A stretch of DNA of 32,073 nt from Polyangia bacterium (GTDB lineage Bacteria; Myxococcota_A; Polyangia; Polyangiales; Sandaracinaceae): assembly GCA_030426845.1 (NCBI GenBank), contig JAUHXR010000071.1, positions 1 through 32,073 on the forward strand. Direction: 5' to 3'. The translations under genes and the position numbers were made by a program. This document shows positions 1 to 7,121 of this stretch, one piece after another; within the stretch, counting starts at the first letter, position 1; every line of letters begins with the position of its first letter. The notes below the pieces were generated by a model. That model ran no database searches. It had not been told where the DNA came from and saw nothing but the letters and a program-made list of their open reading frames with translations.

Positions 1-608
1 GCGTCGACGTCCTCGACGAGGAGATAGACGAGCCAGTGGTTGGGCGCCGCGGCCATCGGCTTCTTGCGGATCGTCGCGCGCATCGCGTCGCCCTGCTTGA
101 GCACGACCGTGTCCGGCCCCATCGGCTCGGCCTGGTAGCCGACGAGCGCCTCGTAGAAGGCCGACGCCTTGGCGACGTCGTCGGTCATCAGCTCGTGCCA
201 GCAGACGCCGTGGAGCGCGGGCTCGGCCGGGGCCTCGCCGCTCGGGTCCGCGCTCGTCATCAGGGCGAAGGCCCCGCCAGTCGGCTCCTGCGCGAACACC
301 ATCCGGCCGACGCCTGGAACGTCGAAGGGCTCGCCGAGGAGCGTGCCGCCGAGGGACTTCGCCTTGGCCGCGCTCGCGTCGACGTCGTCGACCTCCAGGT
401 AGCTGACCCAGTGCTGCGGCACCCCGTCGGGGCCGTCCGCGATGCCAGCGAGCATGCGCTCGCCGCGCTTCATGACGAGGTAGGTACCCTGCTCGCCCAT
501 GTCCATCTCCTGGGCCACCCAGCCGAACAGCCCCCGGTAGAACTCGCTCGCCTGCCCGGGGTCGGCCGCCACCAGCTCGTCCCACACGAATCGCCCTGCG
601 TTGGTCAT
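1..608 (-). CDS. VOC (glyoxalase/bleomycin-resistance fold) family protein, two domains, 3' end outside window
   Basis: The reading frame starts at an ATG at 608 preceded by a strong Shine-Dalgarno sequence (AAGGAG, about 6 nt upstream) and runs open to the left edge, giving about 202 residues. Two homologous halves are visible. The first starts near residue 6 (FVWDEL, then EFYRGLFGW) and contains HWVSYLEVDDVD. The second starts near residue 132 (CWHELMTDDV, then AFYEALVGY) and contains HWLVYLLVEDVD. This duplicated beta-alpha-beta-beta-beta layout is typical of VOC proteins of the mycobacterial CFP30B type, usually about 260 aa, so perhaps 60 residues are missing. VOC proteins bind a metal or small molecule; the substrate cannot be told from sequence. 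It lies downstream of barrel A on the same strand, but a hairpin separates them, so it is probably transcribed on its own. Confidence 0.9.
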   Translation of the reverse strand, partial: MTNAGRFVWDELVAADPGQASEFYRGLFGWVAQEMDMGEQGTYLVMKRGERMLAGIADGPDGVPQHWVSYLEVDDVDASAAKAKSLGGTLLGEPFDVPGVGRMVFAQEPTGGAFALMTSADPSGEAPAEPALHGVCWHELMTDDVAKASAFYEALVGYQAEPMGPDTVVLKQGDAMRATIRKKPMAAAPNHWLVYLLVEDVD

Positions 609-713
609 CGTCGTCTCCTTCACGTGTCGCGGCGCCCCTCGCGCCGTCACCCCCCGGTCGAACGAGGCCCGGCGCGATCGACAGGTCGCCGAAAAATAAA
701 CCGACGGAACGAC

Positions 714-744
714 GACGCCCGACGCGGGGTCCGCGCCGGGCGTC
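714..744 (-). terminator. Rho-independent-like terminator after barrel A
   Basis: Two 14-nt arms (714-727 and 731-744) flank a 3-nt loop and pair completely in minus-strand RNA, with one G-U pair. The hairpin lies 24 nt past the stop codon of the barrel A gene. An A/T-rich stretch (690-700, read as TTTATTTTT on the minus strand) follows, but about 14 nt away, further than in a canonical terminator. Confidence 0.7.
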
Positions 745-767
745 CTCGAGAGGGCTCGCAGGTCAGC

Positions 768-2666
768 TCAGAAGACGTAGGCGATACGGGTCTGGAGCGT
801 CCACAGGAGCGACTGGCTCAGGCGCGGCCCGAGGGCGGGGCCCGCGTTCATGATCCCGAACTCGTTGGACCAGCGCATCTCGTCGTTCGGGCCCCAGCTC
901 ACCTTGAGGGCGAGGTCCGCCTCCCAGCCGAGGAGGCAGTCCGCCGAGAGCCCGCAGCCGCTGCTCTCCGGGCTGTCGCGGTTGTCCGGCAGCGCCACGT
1001 TGTCGAGGTGGTCGGCGAACGCGAGCAGGAACTGGCCGACGATCTCGAGGCCGGGAAGCGGCCGGTAGCGGATGTTCGGCAGGAAGTAGATCGAGTTCCA
1101 CACCCCGCCCTGCGACCACACGGCGTCGAAGGTCTCCGTGTAGGCGTTGGCGGTGCGGGCCGCGAGGACCCGCGGGTAGAGCAGCAGGCCGACGTGGTAC
1201 GCGGGGTTGTTCGGCCTCTGGCTCAGCACGTCGTAGCTGCCGACCGCGGTGATCGCGCCCTCCTGGCCGGTCGAGAAGCCCGCCTCGAGGTACGCGGCCC
1301 AGGTCGCGTACTGGAGCCACGCGTTGTCGGGTGACTCGACGCCGAGCCGCATCGCGCCGCCCCAGACGTTGGCCCCCAGCTCACGGCCGGTGCGGCCCGT
1401 GGACGGGTCGATCGAGCCCGCGAGGGCGAGGCCGCTGGTCACGCCCTGGATGGTGTAGAGCTCGCCCTCGGAGTAGAGGCCGACGTTGCGGCGCCCGAAC
1501 GCCGACCACCGCAGGCGGTAGAAGACGTCGCCGATGTAGATGCTGCTCGCGGTCGAGTCCTGGCCGCGATGCACGAGGACGGTGCCGACGCTGAGCTCGT
1601 CGCGTGAGTTCACGTCACTGTTGAATTCGTCGTCGCGCCAGGCGAGCGCGATGATCGTCTGCCAGACGTCGTCCTCGCTCCCGGTGACCCACGCGAACGG
1701 CGCGCTGCGGCGCGCCACGGGGTCGGCGGCCACCCCGAGGGAGTCCTCCACCAACCAGTCGTAGCCGATCGCGAAGACCAGCGGGGTCGGCCGCGAGTCT
1801 CCGCGGGTGAGCGCGTTGAAGATCGTGATCGGTCGGGTCGCGAAGAGCACGCGATCGAAGGTGGTGCCGTCCAGCGCGTCGCCGAAGTCGTTGGCGAACC
1901 CGTTGCCGCTGTTGAAGAGCAGACCCATGCCGCCCTGCGAGGCCTGCCGACCGATGCGGATCTGACCGATCGGGATCAGGAACTGGAGCCACAGCCGCCG
2001 GAGGCGGAAGGTCTGGCTCAGGTCCCCGTCGAGGAGGCTCGTCTCGCTCGGATCCGACGCGAAGAGCGGCGTGCCAATGATGCGCGCGTTGTCACCGAAC
2101 ACGACGTTGTCGAGCGCGTCGATCTGCATCTGGAGTGACGCGACCGGGTTCTCGCGGTCGGAGCCGAAGTCGATCGACGGGTTGAGGCGAAGGCGCATGA
2201 ACCCGTAGGCCGCGTGGGCCGCGCCGTCGAGCGTGGTGCTCGGCCCCGGCACCACCTGGCTGTCGGTCGTGACGAGCCGCGCGCGGTAGTAGCCATGCAG
2301 GCTCAGGTTGATCGGGATGTCGGTGTCCGCGTCCGACCCGGAGTCCGACCCGCCGGAGGGCGGGGGCGGCGGCGGGGGCGGCGGCGGCGGGGGAGGCGGC
2401 GGGGGAGGCGGCGGCGGCGGAGGCGGAGGCGCGGGATCGCCGACGTCTCCGCCGTCGTCCGGCTCGTCCGGCCCGGTGTCGCCCTCGTCACCCGGCTCTC
2501 CGTCAGGGGCGACGATGGCGACCTCGGAGTCGTCACCGTCGGTCCCCTCGTCGTCAACGCCGGCCTCGTCGGCGTCAGCGTCCTGGCTCGGAGGTTGCGC
2601 GAACGCCGCACCGGCGAACAGCCCGAGCCCCAGGACACAGAAGGTCCATAGCGAAAGCCTTCTCAT
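768..2666 (-). CDS. Predicted outer-membrane beta-barrel protein with acidic/poly-Pro linker (barrel A)
   Basis: Predicted 632 aa; function not recognised. ATG at 2666 follows GGGAGGAGCG, a good Shine-Dalgarno sequence. Residues 1-23 form a clear signal peptide ending AFA-Q. Residues about 24-78 are rich in Asp, Glu and Gly, followed by a run of 24 prolines and a Ser/Asp segment ending near residue 118. The remaining 500 or so residues alternate aromatic/hydrophobic and polar residues and end in AYVF, a terminal Phe as in outer-membrane barrels. The segment RLRRLWLQFLIPIGQIRIGR followed by FGD and VLFATRP is shared with the barrel B gene at 7122-9014, so the two are paralogs. The family looks porin-like and myxobacterial; a TIGR04551-type assignment is possible but unverified. 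I infer location in the outer membrane with the linker facing the periplasm or surface. Confidence 0.85.
   Translation of the reverse strand: MRRLSLWTFCVLGLGLFAGAAFAQPPSQDADADEAGVDDEGTDGDDSEVAIVAPDGEPGDEGDTGPDEPDDGGDVGDPAPPPPPPPPPPPPPPPPPPPPPPPPSGGSDSGSDADTDIPINLSLHGYYRARLVTTDSQVVPGPSTTLDGAAHAAYGFMRLRLNPSIDFGSDRENPVASLQMQIDALDNVVFGDNARIIGTPLFASDPSETSLLDGDLSQTFRLRRLWLQFLIPIGQIRIGRQASQGGMGLLFNSGNGFANDFGDALDGTTFDRVLFATRPITIFNALTRGDSRPTPLVFAIGYDWLVEDSLGVAADPVARRSAPFAWVTGSEDDVWQTIIALAWRDDEFNSDVNSRDELSVGTVLVHRGQDSTASSIYIGDVFYRLRWSAFGRRNVGLYSEGELYTIQGVTSGLALAGSIDPSTGRTGRELGANVWGGAMRLGVESPDNAWLQYATWAAYLEAGFSTGQEGAITAVGSYDVLSQRPNNPAYHVGLLLYPRVLAARTANAYTETFDAVWSQGGVWNSIYFLPNIRYRPLPGLEIVGQFLLAFADHLDNVALPDNRDSPESSGCGLSADCLLGWEADLALKVSWGPNDEMRWSNEFGIMNAGPALGPRLSQSLLWTLQTRIAYVF
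2358..2429 (-). repeat. 24-codon proline homopolymer tract
   Basis: Every minus-strand codon between these positions is CCN, mostly CCG/CCC with a few CCT, giving 24 consecutive prolines in the barrel A linker. On the plus strand it reads as G-runs of up to five broken by single C or A. The mixed codons argue that the tract is kept for its protein property (a rigid polyproline helix) and is not only a recent slippage product. Confidence 0.95.
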
Positions 2667-2837
2667 CGCTCCTCCCGGACGGATACCGCCCCTCGGCGTT
2701 TTTCCCGCGGTCGGGAGGCCGAAGTCAACGGAGTTCTGACGTTTTCGGGACCTTCCCGTCGCATGTCCCGGCGCACGGAGCGGAACACCGGGGGACGCGA
2801 GGAATAGCCGCGAGGGGCTCCACGGTCAGTGCGGCCC

Positions 2838-3764
2838 ATGAACACGTCGATGGTGGGACAGAGGCGCGCGACGCTCGTCGTCGCGCTGGTGATGGGCGCG
2901 GTCGGGTGCGGCGGGAGCGCCCCGGCGCCGGCGCGGACCGCGAGCGGCGGCGAGGACGCGGCGAGCGCGCACGCGGTCGAGGCGGAGCGCGGGCGGCTCG
3001 AGGGCGAGGGCGCGACCGAGGTCGCGATCGTGGTGCTCGATCCCCGCGACGGTCGCGTGCTCGCGTCGAGCGGCCCGGTCGAGGCGTCCGCGCCGATGGG
3101 CTCGAGCGTGAAGCCGTTCACCGTGGCGGCGGCGCTCGAGGCGGGGCTCGACCCGGAGCGGCGCTTCGACGGCGAGGGCGGGAGCTGGGTCGTCGACGGC
3201 ACGACCGAGGTGCGTGACTACACGCCGAGCGACTCGCTGAGCGCGCGCGACGTGCTGGTGCGCTCGTCCAACATCGGCGCGGCCAAGATCGTCGAGGCGG
3301 TCGGGGCGGCCCCGGTCGAGGCGATGTTCGCCCGGGTGGGCGCCGAGGCCCCGGCGGGCGGGAGCTGGCTCCTCCACGGGGGCGGCGTCGACGTCCGGGT
3401 GAGCCCGCTCGCCCTCGCGCGGGCCTACGGCGCGCTGGCCAACGGAGGCGAGCTGCGCGCGCCCGGCGAGGCCCGCGGCGAGCGCCTCTGCTCGCCCGAG
3501 GTCGCCCGCGCGGTCGGCGCGATGCTCGAGGCCGCGGTCTCCGACGAAGGGACCGGCCACCGCGCGCGCGTCCCGGGCGTACGCGTCGCCGGCAAGACCG
3601 GCACGCCGGCGGTCGGCGCGGGCGTCTTCGCGGGCTTCGCGCCCGTCGACGCGCCGCGCTACGTCGTGGTGATCCGCGCGGAGGCCCCGGGGGCGGTCGG
3701 CGGCACCCTCGCGGCGCCGGCCTTCTCCCGGCTCGTCGCGTCGCTCCTGGCCGACGCCCCGTAG
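2838..3764 (+). CDS. Small penicillin-binding transpeptidase-domain lipoprotein
   Basis: About 308 aa from the ATG at 2838; a GTG at 2829 or an ATG at 2850 are alternative starts, and none has a good Shine-Dalgarno sequence. A hydrophobic N-terminus ends in AVGC (Cys24), a plausible lipobox. All three transpeptidase/beta-lactamase-fold motifs are present: SSVK (Ser89 nucleophile, Lys92), SSN (143-145) and KTGT (253-256). The protein therefore probably has a complete DD-transpeptidase-like active site that binds peptidoglycan stem peptides or beta-lactams. It is much shorter than class B PBPs (about 570 aa or more) and has no glycosyltransferase or dimerisation domain. It could act as a stand-alone transpeptidase, a carboxypeptidase or a beta-lactam-sensing protein. 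It is divergent from barrel A and followed 47 nt later by the transglutaminase gene. Confidence 0.9.
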   Translation: MNTSMVGQRRATLVVALVMGAVGCGGSAPAPARTASGGEDAASAHAVEAERGRLEGEGATEVAIVVLDPRDGRVLASSGPVEASAPMGSSVKPFTVAAALEAGLDPERRFDGEGGSWVVDGTTEVRDYTPSDSLSARDVLVRSSNIGAAKIVEAVGAAPVEAMFARVGAEAPAGGSWLLHGGGVDVRVSPLALARAYGALANGGELRAPGEARGERLCSPEVARAVGAMLEAAVSDEGTGHRARVPGVRVAGKTGTPAVGAGVFAGFAPVDAPRYVVVIRAEAPGAVGGTLAAPAFSRLVASLLADAP

Positions 3765-3786
3765 GACTGGCGGCCTCTCGCGGCCC

Positions 3787-3811
3787 GGCCTGGGGTACCC
3801 TCTGCCAGGCC
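3787..3811 (+). terminator. Hairpin between the PBP and transglutaminase genes
   Basis: Arms GGCCTGG (3787-3793) and CCAGGCC (3805-3811) pair perfectly around an 11-nt loop. It lies 22 nt after the PBP stop and directly abuts the GTG start at 3812. It has no U-tract. It may end PBP transcription; the loop also contains TACCCT (3796-3801), a possible -10 element for the next gene. Confidence 0.4.
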
Positions 3812-6130
3812 GTGCACGTGACAAGACGCTTTGGGCTGGCGCCGGTCCTCCCGGCGCCGGCCCTCCTGACGCTGGCTCTCGTGGCGGTGGCGCTGCCCCC
3901 GCGCGGGGCTCGCGCGCAGCCGGCCGCCTCCGAGTCGGCCATCACCGTCGGCTCGCCGACGCCCCGCTGGGTCGAGCCGCTCGATGTCCCCGCCACCACG
4001 CCCGACGGCGAGGGCGGGTACGAGGACCTGCTCACCCAGATCGCGCTCCGGCCCGGACCGCGCGAGGGGCTGCGGTTCGTGCGCCGCGCCTACCACGTGC
4101 GCAACGCGAGCGGGGTCCAGGAGGCCTCCGAGCTCGAGGTCGCGGTGGCGGCGGACGAGACGCTCGCCTGGCACTACGCGCGCGTCCGCCGCGGGGGCGG
4201 CGTGACGGACCGGCTCCACGACGCCGGTCAGCTCCGCGTGATCCAGCCCGAGACGCGGCGCGACGAGGGCCTCTACGACGAGTCCCGCCACGTCGTCCTC
4301 ACCCTCGAGGACGTGCGCGCGGGCGACGTCATCGAGTACGCCTACACGATCCGACGTGACCTCTCGCTCTTCGGGGACCGCTACATCGAGCACGAGTCGT
4401 TCCCGGTCGGCTACTCCCGTCGCGTGCGCCTCGACGCGACCTGGCCGACCTCGCGCCCGGTCCGCGCGCGCCTGCGGGCGGTGGATCCGACGTGGGTGCT
4501 GCGCGACGAGCCCGGCGCGGTGCGGATCGAGGCGGTCGCGACCGAGCCGCCGGCCATGGTCGAGGACGCGCCGGGGTGGGCGCCACAGCGGCCCGCGATC
4601 GAGCTGAGCGAGTTCGGGACGTGGGCTGACGTCGCCGCGTGGGCCGCCGAGGCCTACGCGCCCGCGGCCGCGGAGCCCACGCCCGCCGGCGTCCCGCTCG
4701 AGCGCTTCCGCGCGGCCGGCGACGGCCCCCGCCCGGCGCGAGCCGCGCTCGAGTTCGTTCAGGACGAGGTCCGCTACCTCGGGCTCGAGATGGGTGAGCA
4801 CGCCCTCGTCCCGCACCTCCCGTCGGAGGTCGTCGCGCGACGATTCGGCGACTGCAAGGACAAGGCGCGACTCCTCGTCACGATCCTGGATGCCCTCGGC
4901 GTCGAGGCCGCGGTCGCGCTCGTGCACACCCGCCGGGGGCGCGACCTCGATGAGGCGCTCCCGTCGCCCTACGCGTTCAACCACGCGATCGTGGTGGCGG
5001 AGATCGACGGCCGCTCCGTGTGGCTCGATCCGACGCGCGCCGCGGAGCGCGGCCCGATCGGGGAGCGACCGCCGGTCGTCTTCGGGCGTGGCCTCCGGAT
5101 CCGGCCCGGAGCCAGCCTCGAGCCGATCCCCGTCGCGACGCCGACCGAGCCGCTCGTCGACATCGAGCAGCGCTTCGACCTGATGCGCAACCGCCCCAGG
5201 ATGGCCATCCGCACGACCTACCGCGGCGCAGAGGCGACCGACGTCCGCGCCGCGCTCCAGGCGTTCGGCGCGAGCGAGATCGGCGAGACCTCGCACGAGT
5301 TCCTCTCCGAGCGCACGGGCATGACCCTCAGCGTCGCCGATCCGCTCACCGTCGAAGACGACGAGGAGCACAACGTCTTGCGGATCGTCGAGACCTACCT
5401 CGTCGCGGACTTCTGGGGCACGGCCGGAGCAGACCTCACGCCGTGGGCGGTGATGTCGCGGCTGCCATCCGCCGACGCGCACCGCGGGGACCTCCCGCTC
5501 GCGATCGATCACCCGGTCTTCGTCCGCCACCGCGTCGAGGTGCGCGATCCCAACGGCTGGCAGATGCGGCCCGGATCGACCGACCTCTCCGCGCTGCCGC
5601 TGGTCATCCACCGGCAGGTCGAGGTCGAGGACACGCGCCTCGCGATCACGGTCACGCTGGAGAGCCGGGCCGACCACGTGCCCGCGGCGGAGGTCTCTGC
5701 GTTCGCGCGCGCGCTCGACGCGAGCGCCACGCAGCTCGAGTACGGGGTCACCAACGACCCCGAGCACATGGCGCCGGAGCCGACCGCCGCGCCCTCCGAG
5801 GTCGGCTTCGCCTGCGTCGGCGTCGTGCTGCTCCTCGCGCTCGGCGCGGGGCTGCGCATGGCGTACCTGGCCTGGCGGCGGAGGACGCGGCGCGTTCGCC
5901 ACCAGCGGGCCGCGACGCCCCGCCCGGGCGAGAGCCCCGAGACGGCGCTCGAGGCGGCCGATCTCGAGGCGGCGCGGGCCGCGCACCGCGGCTTTTCATG
6001 CTGCGGCGCGGCGCTCGACCCCGCCGACTGGGCCCGGGCCCGGTACGGGGAGGAGACGATCGCGGTGGCGTCGGCGACGTGCGCGGAGTGCGGCGAGCGC
6101 CACCGCGCGCACTACCGGCTCGGGTCGTGA
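3812..6130 (+). CDS. DUF3857/transglutaminase-like protein with C-terminal membrane segment and Cys cluster
   Basis: Predicted 772 aa from GTG at 3812 (another GTG at 3818); no Shine-Dalgarno sequence. A signal peptide ends near residue 36 (ARAQ). Residues about 60-270 resemble the DUF3857 beta-rich region usually found before a transglutaminase-like domain. The transglutaminase triad is intact: Cys348 in FGDCKDK, His391 in FNHAIV and Asp406 in WLDPT. Family members are secreted cysteine peptidase- or transglutaminase-like enzymes of unknown substrate. A membrane helix follows at about 664-688, then a basic stretch and a C-terminal domain with Cys730-Cys731 and Cys757-x-x-Cys760, which resembles a small zinc ribbon. 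The topology suggests the catalytic part in the periplasm and the Cys domain in the cytoplasm. Its stop codon lies inside a hairpin shared with the convergent lipoprotein gene. Confidence 0.9.
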   Translation: MHVTRRFGLAPVLPAPALLTLALVAVALPPRGARAQPAASESAITVGSPTPRWVEPLDVPATTPDGEGGYEDLLTQIALRPGPREGLRFVRRAYHVRNASGVQEASELEVAVAADETLAWHYARVRRGGGVTDRLHDAGQLRVIQPETRRDEGLYDESRHVVLTLEDVRAGDVIEYAYTIRRDLSLFGDRYIEHESFPVGYSRRVRLDATWPTSRPVRARLRAVDPTWVLRDEPGAVRIEAVATEPPAMVEDAPGWAPQRPAIELSEFGTWADVAAWAAEAYAPAAAEPTPAGVPLERFRAAGDGPRPARAALEFVQDEVRYLGLEMGEHALVPHLPSEVVARRFGDCKDKARLLVTILDALGVEAAVALVHTRRGRDLDEALPSPYAFNHAIVVAEIDGRSVWLDPTRAAERGPIGERPPVVFGRGLRIRPGASLEPIPVATPTEPLVDIEQRFDLMRNRPRMAIRTTYRGAEATDVRAALQAFGASEIGETSHEFLSERTGMTLSVADPLTVEDDEEHNVLRIVETYLVADFWGTAGADLTPWAVMSRLPSADAHRGDLPLAIDHPVFVRHRVEVRDPNGWQMRPGSTDLSALPLVIHRQVEVEDTRLAITVTLESRADHVPAAEVSAFARALDASATQLEYGVTNDPEHMAPEPTAAPSEVGFACVGVVLLLALGAGLRMAYLAWRRRTRRVRHQRAATPRPGESPETALEAADLEAARAAHRGFSCCGAALDPADWARARYGEETIAVASATCAECGERHRAHYRLGS

Positions 6131-6139
6131 TCCGAGCCG
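6116..6139. terminator. Bidirectional hairpin between convergent genes
   Basis: CGGCTCGG (6116-6123) and CCGAGCCG (6132-6139) form an 8-bp perfect stem with an 8-nt loop that contains the TGA stop (6128-6130) of the transglutaminase gene. The opposing lipoprotein gene stops at 6143. No U-tract is present on either strand. The position between convergent genes only 12 nt apart supports a two-way terminator. Confidence 0.55.
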
Positions 6140-6142
6140 CGC

Positions 6143-7081
6143 TCAGTCCATGCACTCGGCCGCGCCGTCGGCGCGGAGCGGGCCCACGTTGAGCACGGTG
6201 ACGTTGTCGGGGAAGATGCGCGCGGTCTCGCAACCCACCTTGACGAGCTCTCCGTCGACGTTGGCCCACGCCTCGACGCGGTAGGGGCGCTCGTCGACGA
6301 TCGGGACCTGCGGCACGACGTACAGGCCGTCGGGCGCGCTCTCGGTCGCGAGCGAGTTGGGCGTGTTGCCCAGCACGACGCCAGCGAAGTACGCGTAGCT
6401 CGGGTCGGAGGCGCTCGGGCCCTCCATGACGAAGTTGCCGTCCGGGTCGTACATGCGAACCCGCGCGTTGGCGATGTTGGCGTCGTTGCAGTCGTGGATC
6501 CGGCCGGCGACGATCGCGCGGCCCGGCTCGCGAGAGAAGCCGAGCGTGGCGGGGATCAGCTCGATGGTCACGCCCGAGACGCTCGTCCCGGTGACCGAGC
6601 CACCGGCCGACGCGGGCGCCGGCTCGTTGTACTGAAAGACACCGAACACCGTGTTGCGTCGGCTCGAGGGATCCTCGCGGGGGAACACCTGGTACGAGTA
6701 CCAACCGCCCGCCGGCATCATCACGCGCGCGTTGCCCGAGGCGTCGCTCACGATCTCCTGGCAGTTGGGGCCGCCGCAGTCCTGCGCGATGACGTTGTCG
6801 GTGAACACCCAGACCGTGATGTCGGGCACCTCGAAGTCGTCCGAGAAGTCTCGGAGCTGGAACTCCACGTCGACCGGCGCGCCGCCGGTGGGCGCGGTGC
6901 GGGTGCCGAGGCACGACAGGTCCAGGGTGGAGGGCTCGAACTCGTCCGCGCCCTCGAGGTAGACCTCGATCGGCGGAGGCAGGGCCACCGGAGGCCCGGC
7001 GTCGACCATCGGCTCACCGCCATCACAGGCCCCCGCGAGCGCGGCCACGGCCACCATCGATGCCAGTCGAATCCTCATCAT
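6143..7081 (-). CDS. Predicted lipoprotein downstream of barrel B
   Basis: Predicted 312 aa, not recognised as a named family. It starts at tandem ATGs (7081 and 7078) just after AGTGAGGGG; the second ATG gives better Shine-Dalgarno spacing. The N-terminus has a lipoprotein signal ending LAGAC (Cys19), followed by a Pro-rich spacer. The body is beta-rich and seems to hold two immunoglobulin-like or carboxypeptidase-regulatory-like segments: around 50-130 (DITVWVF, GNARVMMPAGGWYSYQVFP) and around 175-300 (AIVAGRIHDCNDANIANARV, RVEAWANVDGEL). Several cysteines (for example in DCGGPNC) may form disulfides, fitting export. Only 40 nt separate it from the barrel B gene upstream, so the two are probably one transcript and the proteins may work together in the outer membrane. 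Confidence 0.85.
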   Translation of the reverse strand: MMRIRLASMVAVAALAGACDGGEPMVDAGPPVALPPPIEVYLEGADEFEPSTLDLSCLGTRTAPTGGAPVDVEFQLRDFSDDFEVPDITVWVFTDNVIAQDCGGPNCQEIVSDASGNARVMMPAGGWYSYQVFPREDPSSRRNTVFGVFQYNEPAPASAGGSVTGTSVSGVTIELIPATLGFSREPGRAIVAGRIHDCNDANIANARVRMYDPDGNFVMEGPSASDPSYAYFAGVVLGNTPNSLATESAPDGLYVVPQVPIVDERPYRVEAWANVDGELVKVGCETARIFPDNVTVLNVGPLRADGAAECMD

Positions 7082-7121
7082 CCCCTCACTCCCTCGGCGC
7101 CCGTCCGCGCGCGCCCGTCTC

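Noticed and set aside
2727-2732. TTGACT on the minus strand as a -35 element for barrel A
   Set aside because: At 16-19 nt spacing the only -10 candidates are GGAAAA-like, so I do not annotate a promoter.
3659-5986. 775-codon minus-strand frame opposite the transglutaminase gene
   Set aside because: It is a shadow with Arg/Asp/Val-rich low-complexity composition; the plus-strand gene has an intact catalytic triad.
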